From: Pseudomonas brenneri
GTDB taxonomy: Bacteria > Pseudomonadota > Gammaproteobacteria > Pseudomonadales > Pseudomonadaceae
Length of the DNA: 64,000 bases
Assembly: GCF_007858285.1 (NCBI RefSeq)
Contig: NZ_VFIL01000006.1
Location: forward strand, 372,001 to 436,000
Direction: 5' to 3'
The notes beneath the pieces are model-generated. The model searched no databases, had not been told where the DNA came from, and worked only from the letters and a program-made list of their open reading frames with translations. Shown here piece after piece: positions 43,714 to 51,876 of the stretch. A program made the position numbers and the translations under genes. How positions within the stretch are numbered: position 1 is the stretch's first letter; the number at the start of each line of letters is the position of its first letter.

Positions 43714-44270
43714 TCCGCAAGAACCCCTCCGGCGATCTGCCGGTCATTGCCGAGTCAGCCTACGTCGATAAAACCGCGATCATCTGCGGCAAAGTGGTCA
43801 TCGGCGAAAATGTATTTGTCGGCCCCTATGCGGTGATTCGCGCCGACGAAGTCAACGCCGACGGCGCCATGGATCCGATCACTATCGGCGCCAACTCCAA
43901 TATCCAGGACGGCGTGGTGATCCACTCCAAATCCGGCGCGGCGGTAACCATCGGCGAATTCACCTCCATTGCTCACCGCTCGATTGTCCACGGCCCCTGT
44001 ATCGTCGGCGATCGGGTGTTTATCGGTTTCAACAGCGTGCTGTTCAACTGTGTGGTCGGTGATGGCTGTGTGGTGCGGCACAACTCGGTGGTCGATGGTC
44101 GCGACTTGCCCGCCGCGTTCTATGTGCCCTCCACCACCCGTATCGGGCCCAACACCGACCTGTCGCAGTTCCCGCCAGTGAGTGTCAGTGCCTCGGAGTT
44201 TTCCGAAGACGTGGCCCGTACAAACGTTGATCTGGTACGCGGCTACAAAGCCCTGCAAAACGAGTTCTGA
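43710..44270 (+). CDS. Gamma-class carbonic anhydrase-like hexapeptide-repeat protein
   Basis: 186 aa. Left-handed beta-helix repeats (VVIGENVFVGPYAVIRADE, ITIGANSNIQDGVVIHSKSG, VTIGEFTSIAHRSIVHGPCIVGDRVFIGFNSVLFNC) carry His residues at spacing suited to a trimeric metal site (VVIHSK, IAHRS, VRHN). It matches PA5540-type gamma carbonic anhydrases of the zinc cluster as I recall them. Such enzymes can use iron or cobalt, which fits a role as a back-up carbonic anhydrase in zinc scarcity. ATGA overlap with hisI and a two-base gap to pyrC2. Confidence 0.9.
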   Translation: MIRKNPSGDLPVIAESAYVDKTAIICGKVVIGENVFVGPYAVIRADEVNADGAMDPITIGANSNIQDGVVIHSKSGAAVTIGEFTSIAHRSIVHGPCIVGDRVFIGFNSVLFNCVVGDGCVVRHNSVVDGRDLPAAFYVPSTTRIGPNTDLSQFPPVSVSASEFSEDVARTNVDLVRGYKALQNEF

Positions 44271-44272
44271 CT

Positions 44273-45610
44273 ATGAGCAGCCTGCTGATCCGCAACGCCC
44301 GCCTGGTGAATGAAGGCCAGGAATTGGACGCCGACGTGCTGGTCACCAACGGTCGTATCAAAAAAATCGCCAGCAGCATCGAAGGGCAAAACGCCGCTGT
44401 CGAGATCGACGCCCAGGGTCAGTGGTTGCTGCCAGGCATGATTGACGACCAGGTGCATTTTCGTGAGCCTGGCGCGCCGGACAAAGGCAGTATCTACAGC
44501 GAGTCCCGTGCAGCTGTCGCCGGCGGGATCACCAGTTTCATGGACATGCCCAACACCCAGCCGGCGACCTTGACCCTCGAAGCACTGGCCGACAAAAAAC
44601 GCCGCGCCGCCCTGCACTCGGTGGCCAACTATGGCTTTCACTTTGGGGTCAGCAACGACAACCTCGATACCGTGGCCGCCCTTGATCCGCGCAAGGTTGC
44701 CGGAGTCAAAGTGTTTATGGGGGCCTCCACCGGCAATATGCTGGTGGATGATCCGCAGATTCTGGAGCGGCTATTTTCCGAGGTGCCGACGATTTTGCTC
44801 GCGCACTGCGAACATACGCCGAGCATCCAGGCCAACGAGCAACGTTTGCGCAACCGCTTCGGCGAAGCCATTCCTGCCGTCGCGCACCCGCTGATCCGTG
44901 ATGCCGAAGCCTGCTACCAATCCTCGTCCCTGGCGGTGGACCTGGCCCGTCGCCACGGTACGCGTTTGCATGTGCTGCACCTGACCAGCGCCCGGGAACT
45001 GGCACTGTTCGAAGACAAGCCGCTGGCAGAAAAACTCATCACCGCTGAAGTCTGTGTGCATCACTTGCTGTTCGATGATCGTGACTACGCGCGCCTGGGC
45101 CATCAGATCAAATGCAACCCGGCGATCAAGACCCGTGCCGACCGCAATGCCCTGCGCCTGGCCTTGCTCAGCAACCGGTTGGATGTGATCGGCACCGACC
45201 ATGCGCCTCACACCTGGGAGCAAAAACAGCGGCCGTACCGCGAGGCACCCGCGGGGTTGCCCCTGGTGCAACATGCACTGCCGGCATTATTGGAGTTGGT
45301 GGCTGACGGCCTGCTGCCGCTGACCACGTTGGTGGCCAAGACCAGCCATCGCGTCGCCGACCTCTTCGCCATACCCGACCGGGGTTACCTGCGTGAAGGC
45401 TATTGGGCCGATCTGGTACTGATCAAGCCCGAGCCCCACGGCAAACCGGTAAGCAGCCAGCCGATCCTGGCGCGTTGTGGGTGGACGCCGTTTGCCGAGC
45501 GTAGCTTTCGCCACAGTGTCAGCACCACGTTGGTATCGGGGCACCTGGCCTGGCATGACGGTCAGGTGATCGACAGTTGCCAGGGGCTGCCCCTGCACTT
45601 TTTACGCTGA
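44273..45610 (+). CDS. pyrC2: Dihydroorotase PyrC2 with Gln in the first metal-ligand position
   Basis: 445 aa. Amidohydrolase fold: GMIDDQVHFREPG where most class I dihydroorotases have HXH, then SFMDMPNTQPAT, the lysine-containing VAGVKVFMGASTGNM, HCEH, LHVLHLTSARE and the catalytic Asp in VIGTDHAPHT. The Gln-for-His change is in the first zinc-ligand position; it also occurs in a known DDQVH subclass. It makes dihydroorotate in pyrimidine synthesis and presumably needs less zinc than housekeeping PyrC (inference). Last gene of the folE2 operon, followed by a REP-like hairpin. Confidence 0.93.
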   Translation: MSSLLIRNARLVNEGQELDADVLVTNGRIKKIASSIEGQNAAVEIDAQGQWLLPGMIDDQVHFREPGAPDKGSIYSESRAAVAGGITSFMDMPNTQPATLTLEALADKKRRAALHSVANYGFHFGVSNDNLDTVAALDPRKVAGVKVFMGASTGNMLVDDPQILERLFSEVPTILLAHCEHTPSIQANEQRLRNRFGEAIPAVAHPLIRDAEACYQSSSLAVDLARRHGTRLHVLHLTSARELALFEDKPLAEKLITAEVCVHHLLFDDRDYARLGHQIKCNPAIKTRADRNALRLALLSNRLDVIGTDHAPHTWEQKQRPYREAPAGLPLVQHALPALLELVADGLLPLTTLVAKTSHRVADLFAIPDRGYLREGYWADLVLIKPEPHGKPVSSQPILARCGWTPFAERSFRHSVSTTLVSGHLAWHDGQVIDSCQGLPLHFLR

Positions 45611-45618
45611 CCCAAATG

Positions 45619-45646
45619 TGTAGGAGACGGTTTGCCGGCGCCTACA
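45619..45646. repeat. REP-like hairpin after pyrC2
   Basis: TGTAGGAGACGG and CCGGCGCCTACA form a 12-bp stem with two mismatches around TTTG. It is between the convergent pyrC2 and DUF3617 genes and is a divergent relative of the GTAGGAGC REP type. It may also help end the long operon's transcript. Confidence 0.6.
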
Positions 45647-45656
45647 GGGGGATGCT

Positions 45657-46178
45657 TCAGCCGCGAGGTTTTACCGTACCGCAGTCGCTGCCCAACCACT
45701 GGGCTTGAGTGTCGAGGCTGCCGTTCTGCTGGATACCGGTGGCGTTGAAAGTGCCGTTGACCGAGGTGGTGAACGCCTTCTGGCTCTGGAACGTCGCCAC
45801 GCCACTGCCCTGGGCTTTCGGGCAACTGAAGCGGAACTTCCACTGGTTGCCGGTCTTGTCTGTCACCTCTTGCTTGCAACCCGATTGCGGGTCGGTCAGC
45901 GGGATCGAATCGGAGGCTACTTGCGCGGGGGTCAGGCACACCTGCACGCCCTTGCCGGCCATGGTAATGCCTTGTTTTTCCAGCATGGCGCGCTGTTCCG
46001 GGGTCATCTGTTGCTTCAGTTGACCGAGGATCAACGACAAGTCAGGCAGGTTCTGGTTATCGACCTTCATATTGCTGGTGGTCAATTCCCACAAGCCCGG
46101 CGCCAACATCTGCGCCTGCGCTGCCACCGGCAGCGTCAAACCAACAACCATGGCCAAACCAAGCAGACGAGCATTCAT
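45657..46178 (-). CDS. DUF3617 periplasmic protein
   Basis: 173 aa. Signal peptide MNARLLGLAMVVGLTLPVAAQA, then the DUF3617 pattern APGLWELTTSNMKVD, SLILGQLKQQMTPEQRAML, VQVCLTPAQV and SGCKQEVTDKTGNQWKFRFSCP, with four Cys likely in two disulphides. The family is widespread in proteobacteria and uncharacterised. It is divergent from the cardiolipin synthase gene; no operon partner. Confidence 0.85.
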   Translation of the reverse strand: MNARLLGLAMVVGLTLPVAAQAQMLAPGLWELTTSNMKVDNQNLPDLSLILGQLKQQMTPEQRAMLEKQGITMAGKGVQVCLTPAQVASDSIPLTDPQSGCKQEVTDKTGNQWKFRFSCPKAQGSGVATFQSQKAFTTSVNGTFNATGIQQNGSLDTQAQWLGSDCGTVKPRG

Positions 46179-46308
46179 CGGGTAACTCCTGGGTAATTGT
46201 CGGTGTTAGACGTCGTAAAGTGGTCGGCGTTGCATGCTCAATAAAATAGCGACAATCGCCGCCGAACATGGTCTGTTACGCATTGGATTGTCAGGAGTAA
46301 TGTTGTCC

Positions 46309-47748
46309 ATGGATTTCTTCGGCCCGCACCTGCTTGGCTACTTCATCGCCACCCTGCATTTTCTCGGCTCCCTCGCCGCCCTGCACGCGGTGCTGACCGT
46401 ACGCACCGCCCAAGGCTCGATCGCCTGGGCGCTGTCGCTGATGTTCATGCCTTACCTGACACTGATTCCCTACCTGATCTTTGGCCGCAGTAGCTTCGAT
46501 GCCTATATCCAGGCCCGGCGCCAGGCCAACCAGGAGATGCACAAGGCAATCACCGAACTGAACTGGCGCCCCTGGGTCGAAGAGGCCCTGGCCGCGCGCA
46601 ACTCCCACGCCTACGCCTCCCTGCGCGCCATGCCCAAGCTGGGACGCATGCCGTGCCTGGCCAATAATCAGGTGCGTTTGCTGGTCAATGGCGACGCGAC
46701 CTTCAGCGCCATCTTCGAGGCCATCCGCGCGGCCAGGACGGCTGTGCTGGTACAGTTCTTCATCATTCATGACGATGAACTCGGGCGCCAACTGCACGCC
46801 CTGCTCAAGGCCAAGGCCGCCGAGGGCGTGGCCATCTACGTGCTGTATGACCGCATCGGCAGCCACTCCCTGCCCCACCGCTATGTGCAATCGCTGCGCG
46901 ACGCCGGGGTACAGATCAAGGCGTTTGCCACCCGCAGCGGCTGGTTCAATCGTTTTCAGGTGAATTTCCGCAACCACCGCAAGATTGTCGTGGTGGATGG
47001 TCTTAGCGGATTTGTCGGCGGGCATAACGTCGGCGACGAATACATGGGTAAAAAACCGCCGCTCGCGCCCTGGCGCGACACCCACGTGCAAGTCAGCGGC
47101 CCGGTGGTGGCGTGCCTGCAGGAGTCGTTTGCCGAAGACTGGTTCTGGGCTGCACGCGAACTGCCGCCACTGATCCTGCCCGACACCTATGCCGATGACG
47201 GCGTGCTCTGCCAACTGCTGGCAAGCGGCCCGGCGGACCCGTATGAAACCTGCTCGCTGTTTTTCGTCGAAGCCATTCACGCGGCCACCGAGCGGGTGTG
47301 GCTCACCAGCCCGTATTTCATCCCCGATGAAGCGGTATTCGCCGCACTGCGCCTGGCGGTATTGCGTGGTGTGGATGTGCGCTTGCTGTTGCCATCACGC
47401 CCCGACCATCGGATTGTCTATGCGGCGTCCAGCCTGTACGCGATTGAAGCAGTACGCGCCGGGGTCCGGGTATTCCGCTACAAACCCGGTTTCTTGCATC
47501 AGAAAGTGGTGCTGGTAGACCGCGAAATCAGCGCTATCGGCAGTGCGAATCTGGACAACCGTTCATTCCGCCTCAATTTCGAAGTGATGTTGCTGACGGT
47601 CGACAAAGCCTTCGCCAGCGAAGTGGAACACATGCTGCTGGACGACTTTGCCCAGGCCCATGAAATCAGCCAGGAAGAAAGCCTGCAGACCCGCCGCCTG
47701 CAACAATTGGGCATGCGGGTGGCGCGGCTGATTTCCCCGATCCTGTAA
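46309..47748 (+). CDS. cls: Cardiolipin synthase
   Basis: 479 aa from the ATG at 46309 ([20 protein letters not shown]), 11 bases after GGAG; upstream in-frame readings add residues unlike the family. Two N-terminal membrane helices are followed by two phospholipase D domains, each with an HKD motif: [24 protein letters not shown] and [25 protein letters not shown]. It condenses two phosphatidylglycerols into cardiolipin and glycerol in the inner membrane. Monocistronic, ending at a REP hairpin shared with the convergent methyltransferase gene. Confidence 0.95.
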   Translation: MDFFGPHLLGYFIATLHFLGSLAALHAVLTVRTAQGSIAWALSLMFMPYLTLIPYLIFGRSSFDAYIQARRQANQEMHKAITELNWRPWVEEALAARNSHAYASLRAMPKLGRMPCLANNQVRLLVNGDATFSAIFEAIRAARTAVLVQFFIIHDDELGRQLHALLKAKAAEGVAIYVLYDRIGSHSLPHRYVQSLRDAGVQIKAFATRSGWFNRFQVNFRNHRKIVVVDGLSGFVGGHNVGDEYMGKKPPLAPWRDTHVQVSGPVVACLQESFAEDWFWAARELPPLILPDTYADDGVLCQLLASGPADPYETCSLFFVEAIHAATERVWLTSPYFIPDEAVFAALRLAVLRGVDVRLLLPSRPDHRIVYAASSLYAIEAVRAGVRVFRYKPGFLHQKVVLVDREISAIGSANLDNRSFRLNFEVMLLTVDKAFASEVEHMLLDDFAQAHEISQEESLQTRRLQQLGMRVARLISPIL

Positions 47749-47762
47749 ACCGACGCGCAACC

Positions 47763-47794
47763 AATGTGGGAGCGGGCTTGCTCGCTCCCACATT
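47763..47794. repeat. Single compact REP hairpin
   Basis: AATGTGGGAGCGGGC pairs with a following GCTCCCACATT arm around TTGCTC. It lies between the convergent cls and cyclopropane-synthase-like genes and may terminate both. Confidence 0.85.
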
Positions 47795-47819
47795 GGGTCT
47801 TTCAGTGCGGTCAAAGATC

Positions 47820-49004
47820 TCAGCGGTAAAGGTCTTCCCGCGTCCACGGCAACTCATGGCTGCCATCGGCATGGGGTTTGACTGCCAGGATCTGGTGCAG
47901 GTTGATCCAGCCCCTGGCAAACGCATAGGCGCAACCCGCCAGATACAAGCGCCAGATGCGCAGTGCCTGCTCCGGCACCATCTTCGCAGCGGCTTCCAAG
48001 TTGTCTTCCAGGCGCTCGCTCCAGTGGTCCAGGGTGCGTGCGTAATGCAGGCGCAGGCTTTCCACGTCGACCACTTCCAGACCCACTTCACTGATTTGGG
48101 CGCTGATCATCACCAGGTGCGGCAACTCGCCATTGGGGAACACGTAGCGCTCGATAAACTCGCCGGCGCCACGCCCCACCGGGCGGCCGTCGGTATGTTT
48201 GGCAGTGATGCCATGGTTGAGCACCAGGCCACCTTCGCGCACGGCGCCGAACAGGGTCTGGCAGTACTGCGCCAGGTTCGCGTGCCCAACATGTTCAAAC
48301 ATGCCGACGCTGACCACTTTGTCGAACCGCCCGTCCTGGGGCAGGTCGCGATAGTCGAGCAACGCCAACTCCACCTGGTCTTCCAGACCCTCGGCGAGCA
48401 CCCGCTCCCTGGCCAGTGCCAGTTGTTCCTTGCTCAGGGTGATGCCGAACACCTTGACCCCAAACTCCCGCGCCGCATAACGCGCCAGCCCGCCCCAGCC
48501 GCAACCGACATCCAGCAGATATTCCCCAGGCTGCAGACGCAACTTGCGGCACAGGTGGCGGAATTTGTCTTGCTGGGCCTGGTCCAGGGATTCGCTGCCG
48601 GTCTCGAAGTAACCGCAGGAATAGGCCATGTCGCGGTCCAGCCAGAGCTGGTAGAACTCGTTCGACAGGTCGTAATGGTAGGAAATCGCGGCGGCGTCCG
48701 TAGCCTTGTCGTGGATCGAACGCACCGGTCCGGCGTGCTCATCTTCCTCGACCAGCGCGTGGCTCAATTCGTCACACACCCGGATCACATCGCTGATGGA
48801 GCCTTCCAGCTCCAGTTTGCCCTCAACGAAGGCAGCGCCCAGGGAATCGAGCGTGGGATGGCTCAGTTGCGTCACCATCACCGGGTCCTTGACCACAATC
48901 GTGACGCTGGGCTCCGGGCCCAGGTTGAATTCATGGCCATCCCAGAGTCGCAGACGCAGCGGTAGCTGAAGATTCTGTAAGGCCGGTGGAAGTTGCGCGA
49001 GCAT
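47820..49004 (-). CDS. Cyclopropane-fatty-acyl-phospholipid synthase-family methyltransferase
   Basis: 394 aa. N-terminal lipid-binding domain, then a Rossmann methyltransferase with SAM motif LLDVGCGWGGLARYAAREFGVKVFGITLS. Before it, the segment DLSNEFYQLWLDRDMAYSCGYFE is the signature of CFA synthases and mycolic-acid cyclopropane synthases. FDKVVSVGMFEHVG, with the active-site glutamate region, follows. It acts on unsaturated acyl chains or related lipids using SAM. Sits among lipid genes (cls on one side, the phospholipid cluster beyond the bufferin genes). A weak palindromic TCAGACGTCTGA lies just upstream of the start. Confidence 0.9.
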   Translation of the reverse strand: MLAQLPPALQNLQLPLRLRLWDGHEFNLGPEPSVTIVVKDPVMVTQLSHPTLDSLGAAFVEGKLELEGSISDVIRVCDELSHALVEEDEHAGPVRSIHDKATDAAAISYHYDLSNEFYQLWLDRDMAYSCGYFETGSESLDQAQQDKFRHLCRKLRLQPGEYLLDVGCGWGGLARYAAREFGVKVFGITLSKEQLALARERVLAEGLEDQVELALLDYRDLPQDGRFDKVVSVGMFEHVGHANLAQYCQTLFGAVREGGLVLNHGITAKHTDGRPVGRGAGEFIERYVFPNGELPHLVMISAQISEVGLEVVDVESLRLHYARTLDHWSERLEDNLEAAAKMVPEQALRIWRLYLAGCAYAFARGWINLHQILAVKPHADGSHELPWTREDLYR

Positions 49005-49090
49005 GAGTAGTCCCCCCTTGTTTCAGACGTCTGAAATGAGGGTAGACCATCCATAAAAAAGTAGCAGGCTATCGATTCAATAGCCCCATT

Positions 49091-49873
49091 CTATGGGGCC
49101 CGACGTTGCAGCAAACCGTCCTGAACCCACTGTTTCAACCACGTGACAGCTTGCAGCGGCGCGCCCTCTTGATAAGTGACTGCCAATTCGGCGCACAGTT
49201 CTGAAAACGTCCAACCCCGCTCGGCCATCCCGGCCAGGGCGTACGCCTCGGCGGGCTCCAGGCTGCGGTAGCGGCACACCTGTTGGTCACGCCAGATCAG
49301 GCACACCTCGGCCAGCGGCAATGGCTGGCTACCGGGAAACTCAGCCTGCGCCTTGACCGCGCGCCAGATCTGCAGGCTGTTGAAGTGGCACACCACCTGC
49401 TGCACTGCTGGGGCCCACTCGACCTGCAGCAACGGCCAGGCCTCGGGGGCCAGTTGCGCCATATCCTGCAGGGTCAGGGGTTGGCCCGCTGGCGCATCAA
49501 ACGCCAGGGTAAAGGCCCATTCCAGGCGGGCCAGTTCTGCCAGGGGGGCGCTTTGTTCGGCGACCAGATGCTCGCCAATAAAGCCTTCAAACCGCTGCCC
49601 CAACCAGCGCAAGCTGAAGTGCGTCGAGGGGTAACGATGCACATAGGCCGCCACCAGCCCAGCAAACTCGTCATCCCCCAGCCAATGCCACAGCCCTGGA
49701 AAATCCCCTTGCATCACTTCCAGCAGGCGAGCCCGGTAGGCATTGTGGTAGATCGCCAGCCCAGTGTCGACATCCAGGGTCGGGCCACCGATCAACGTGC
49801 TGCCAAAGCCACTGTTGTCACTGTCTGCCAAGAGATGTCGTTCGAACGCCAGTTGCCACTCGATCAGGCGCAT
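49091..49873 (-). CDS. bufC: BufC-like DUF2063 partner of the bufferin maturase
   Basis: 260 aa. The N-terminal DUF2063 domain has IYHNAYRARLLEVMQGDFPGLWHWLGDDEFAGLVAAYVHRYPSTHFSLRWLG, characteristic of proteins paired with MNIO (DUF692) maturases. The rest is a winged-helix-like C-terminal domain. These partners bind the precursor and help position it for modification. Its start overlaps the bufB 3' end by ten bases, so the two are coupled. Third gene of bufA-bufB-bufC. Confidence 0.88.
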   Translation of the reverse strand: MRLIEWQLAFERHLLADSDNSGFGSTLIGGPTLDVDTGLAIYHNAYRARLLEVMQGDFPGLWHWLGDDEFAGLVAAYVHRYPSTHFSLRWLGQRFEGFIGEHLVAEQSAPLAELARLEWAFTLAFDAPAGQPLTLQDMAQLAPEAWPLLQVEWAPAVQQVVCHFNSLQIWRAVKAQAEFPGSQPLPLAEVCLIWRDQQVCRYRSLEPAEAYALAGMAERGWTFSELCAELAVTYQEGAPLQAVTWLKQWVQDGLLQRRAP

Positions 49874-50709
49874 AACGACCTCCTGGCCAAGGCGCCAGCC
49901 CCCAACTCACGGGCCTTGCCCAGTTCGTCGAGCAGCTCGGCGAACGGCGGGAAATGGTCATCGCGCTCCAGCAATGTCGCCACCGGCCCCAGGTGTTCCA
50001 GGGTCTGTTGATACAGCTGCCACACCGGGTCACACACGGGATGGTCATGGGTATCGACCACGTAGTCACCGTAATCCATATGCCCGGCCAGGTGCAGTTG
50101 GCGGATGCGCTGCGGCGGCAGGTTACGGATAAAGGTCCAGGCGTCGAAACCGTGATTGCGCGAGCTGACATATACGTTGTTGACGTCCAACAGCAGCTCG
50201 CAACCGCTGAGGTGGGTCAAGGCGCTGAGGAATTCCCACTCGGTGAATTCATCGTCCTTGGATCGCACATAGCTGGAGACATTTTCCAGCACCAATGGCC
50301 GCTGCAACACGTCTTGTACCTGCCGTACACGGTCGGCGACGTGGCGCAGGCTTTCCCCAGTGTAGGGCAGTGGCAGCAAATCATGCAGTTGATGGGCGTT
50401 GCCACGGCTCCAGCACAGGTGATCGGACACCCAGGCCGGCTTGACCCGGTCAGCCAATTGCTTGAGTTGCTTGAGGTAGTCCATATCGAGGGCATGGGGC
50501 CCGCCGATGGACAGGGACACGCCATGCATCACCAGCGGATAGCGCTCGGCGATGGCGTCCAGGTAGTACAGGGCTTTACCGCCCTGGACCAGATAATTCT
50601 CGGAGACGATTTCAAACCAGTCCACATCGGGCGACTGCTCGATAATCTCCTGATAGTAAGCGCTGCGTAAACCCAGGCCGTAGCCCAGGCAAGGAACCGA
50701 TACCGACAT
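49864..50709 (-). CDS. bufB: MNIO-family (DUF692) bufferin maturase BufB
   Basis: 281 aa from the ATG at 50709 with AGGAG seven bases upstream. TIM-barrel multinuclear non-haem iron oxidase pattern: GYGLGLRSAYYQEIIEQSPDVDWFEIVSENYL, VMHGVSLSIG, WVSDHLCWS, VLENVSSYVRS, LLLDVNNVYVSSRNHGFDA and LHLAGHMDYGDYVVDTHDHPVCD, whose His/Asp/Glu residues bind the iron ions. In characterised bufferin systems this enzyme converts precursor cysteines into thiooxazole-type heterocycles. The small Cys-rich precursor gene lies 62 bases upstream and the DUF2063 partner overlaps downstream. Confidence 0.93.
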   Translation of the reverse strand: MSVSVPCLGYGLGLRSAYYQEIIEQSPDVDWFEIVSENYLVQGGKALYYLDAIAERYPLVMHGVSLSIGGPHALDMDYLKQLKQLADRVKPAWVSDHLCWSRGNAHQLHDLLPLPYTGESLRHVADRVRQVQDVLQRPLVLENVSSYVRSKDDEFTEWEFLSALTHLSGCELLLDVNNVYVSSRNHGFDAWTFIRNLPPQRIRQLHLAGHMDYGDYVVDTHDHPVCDPVWQLYQQTLEHLGPVATLLERDDHFPPFAELLDELGKARELGAGALARRSLCA

Positions 50710-50771
50710 GACGAACTCCTGGAAAGTGTCCACAGCGGCGTGCACACCGCTGCGGGATCACGTATTCGCGG

Positions 50772-51026
50772 TTATTCGCCGACTTTGCCACCAGCCGCAT
50801 CGCAGGCTGCCTTGGTCATAGACTTGAAACCATGGCCCTTGCAGACAGCCTGGCCCTTGCAGGCGTTCTCAGCGGTCTTGCAATCGTTCATGCCTTTGCA
50901 GGAGGTCACGCCGTAGCAATGCACATTCGCTTCATCGGCGGCCTGGACCTGGGTCGCGACACCGGCAAACATTGTGGCGGCAGCAATGGCCAGGGCAGCA
51001 CCGGAAACGGCATTCTTGAAGTTCAT
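50772..51026 (-). CDS. bufA: Bufferin-type Cys-rich RiPP metallophore precursor
   Basis: 84 aa from the ATG at 51026, with GAGGA upstream. Signal peptide ending VATQVQAA. The mature peptide of about 50 residues has six cysteines in a repeating CKG/CYG context: HCYGVTSCKGMNDCKTAENACKG, AVCKGHGF, AACDA. This matches periplasmic bufferin precursors (the BufA2-like spacing rather than the DUF2282 BufA1 form, as far as I can judge). Modified bufferins bind copper and protect the periplasm. First gene of a bufA-bufB-bufC operon; I see no metal-responsive site upstream. Confidence 0.87.
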   Translation of the reverse strand: MNFKNAVSGAALAIAAATMFAGVATQVQAADEANVHCYGVTSCKGMNDCKTAENACKGQAVCKGHGFKSMTKAACDAAGGKVGE

Positions 51027-51242
51027 TGTTGTATTCCTCATGGGTCTGTAGGGGGTCGGCTGAACGGTTTGTTCCGTCCCGACACAGCACTAGAGTGAGG
51101 TGCCGGATGGACGTTACAACGCTGTGAAAATTTTCGTGGTTTCCTGAATCCTTGTAGGAGCCATCACTAGTGCCCGCCGCGATTTGTCGTCACACTCGCA
51201 GCAGCTTTTTCGCGGGATCACGGACAAGGAAGCGTCACTCTC

Positions 51243-51866
51243 ATGATTTCGATCTATCAGCTCAAACCGCGTTTTCAAAACCTGCTGCGCCCTCTGGTAC
51301 AGCGCCTGTATGACAACGGCACCACCGCCAACCAGATCACGGTGCTGGCCGGGATCGTGTCGTTGCTGGTGGGCCTGCTGATCGCCGGTTTCGCCCAGTA
51401 CACCTGGCTGTTCGCGTTGATCCCGCTGTGGATGATCCTGCGCATGGCCCTCAATGCCATCGACGGCATGCTCGCCCGGGAGTTCGGCCAGCAGTCGCGC
51501 CTGGGCGCCTACCTCAATGAACTGTGCGACGTGATCGCCGACAGCGCGCTGATCCTGCCATTTGCCTTGATTCCCGGGGTCAGCCTGGCACCGGTGTTGC
51601 TGGTGACACTGCTGGCGGTGTTCAGCGAATACGCTGGCGTGCTCGGGCCCATGGTCGGCGCATCGCGGCGCTATGACGGGCCCATGGGCAAGAGTGACCG
51701 TGCGTTTGTCCTCGGCGTACTCGCCACCGGCGTGGCCTTGGGCTGGCTCGGCGCCGGCTGGGTCGACGGGGTGATGTGGCTGATGGCTGCGTTGCTCGCC
51801 TACACCCTGGTCAACCGTGTGCGCCAGGGCCTCAAAGAACCACAAGACATCTCCCCGACGGCATAA
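51243..51866 (+). CDS. CDP-alcohol phosphatidyltransferase-family membrane enzyme
   Basis: 207 aa. The catalytic signature DG-XX-AR-X8-G-X3-D-X3-D is complete: DGMLAREFGQQSRLGAYLNELCDVIAD, with six hydrophobic helices around it. The family moves a phosphatidyl group from CDP-diacylglycerol to an alcohol acceptor. First gene of a same-strand cluster ending at 56929. In known head-group pathways it would join with the CDP-DAG synthase encoded last in the cluster. The acceptor alcohol is unknown. An 11-base gap separates it from the fused hydrolase/methyltransferase gene. Confidence 0.88.
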   Translation: MISIYQLKPRFQNLLRPLVQRLYDNGTTANQITVLAGIVSLLVGLLIAGFAQYTWLFALIPLWMILRMALNAIDGMLAREFGQQSRLGAYLNELCDVIADSALILPFALIPGVSLAPVLLVTLLAVFSEYAGVLGPMVGASRRYDGPMGKSDRAFVLGVLATGVALGWLGAGWVDGVMWLMAALLAYTLVNRVRQGLKEPQDISPTA

Positions 51867-51876
51867 GGATCTTGCG

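Noticed and set aside
44273..45610. PyrC2 as an inactive PyrC' (pyrX)-type protein
   Set aside because: Lys, HCEH and the catalytic Asp are retained; only the first His is replaced, as in a known active-looking subclass.
47763..47794. Dedicated terminator hairpin
   Set aside because: The sequence is a REP unit without a T-run; termination may occur but the element is primarily a repeat.
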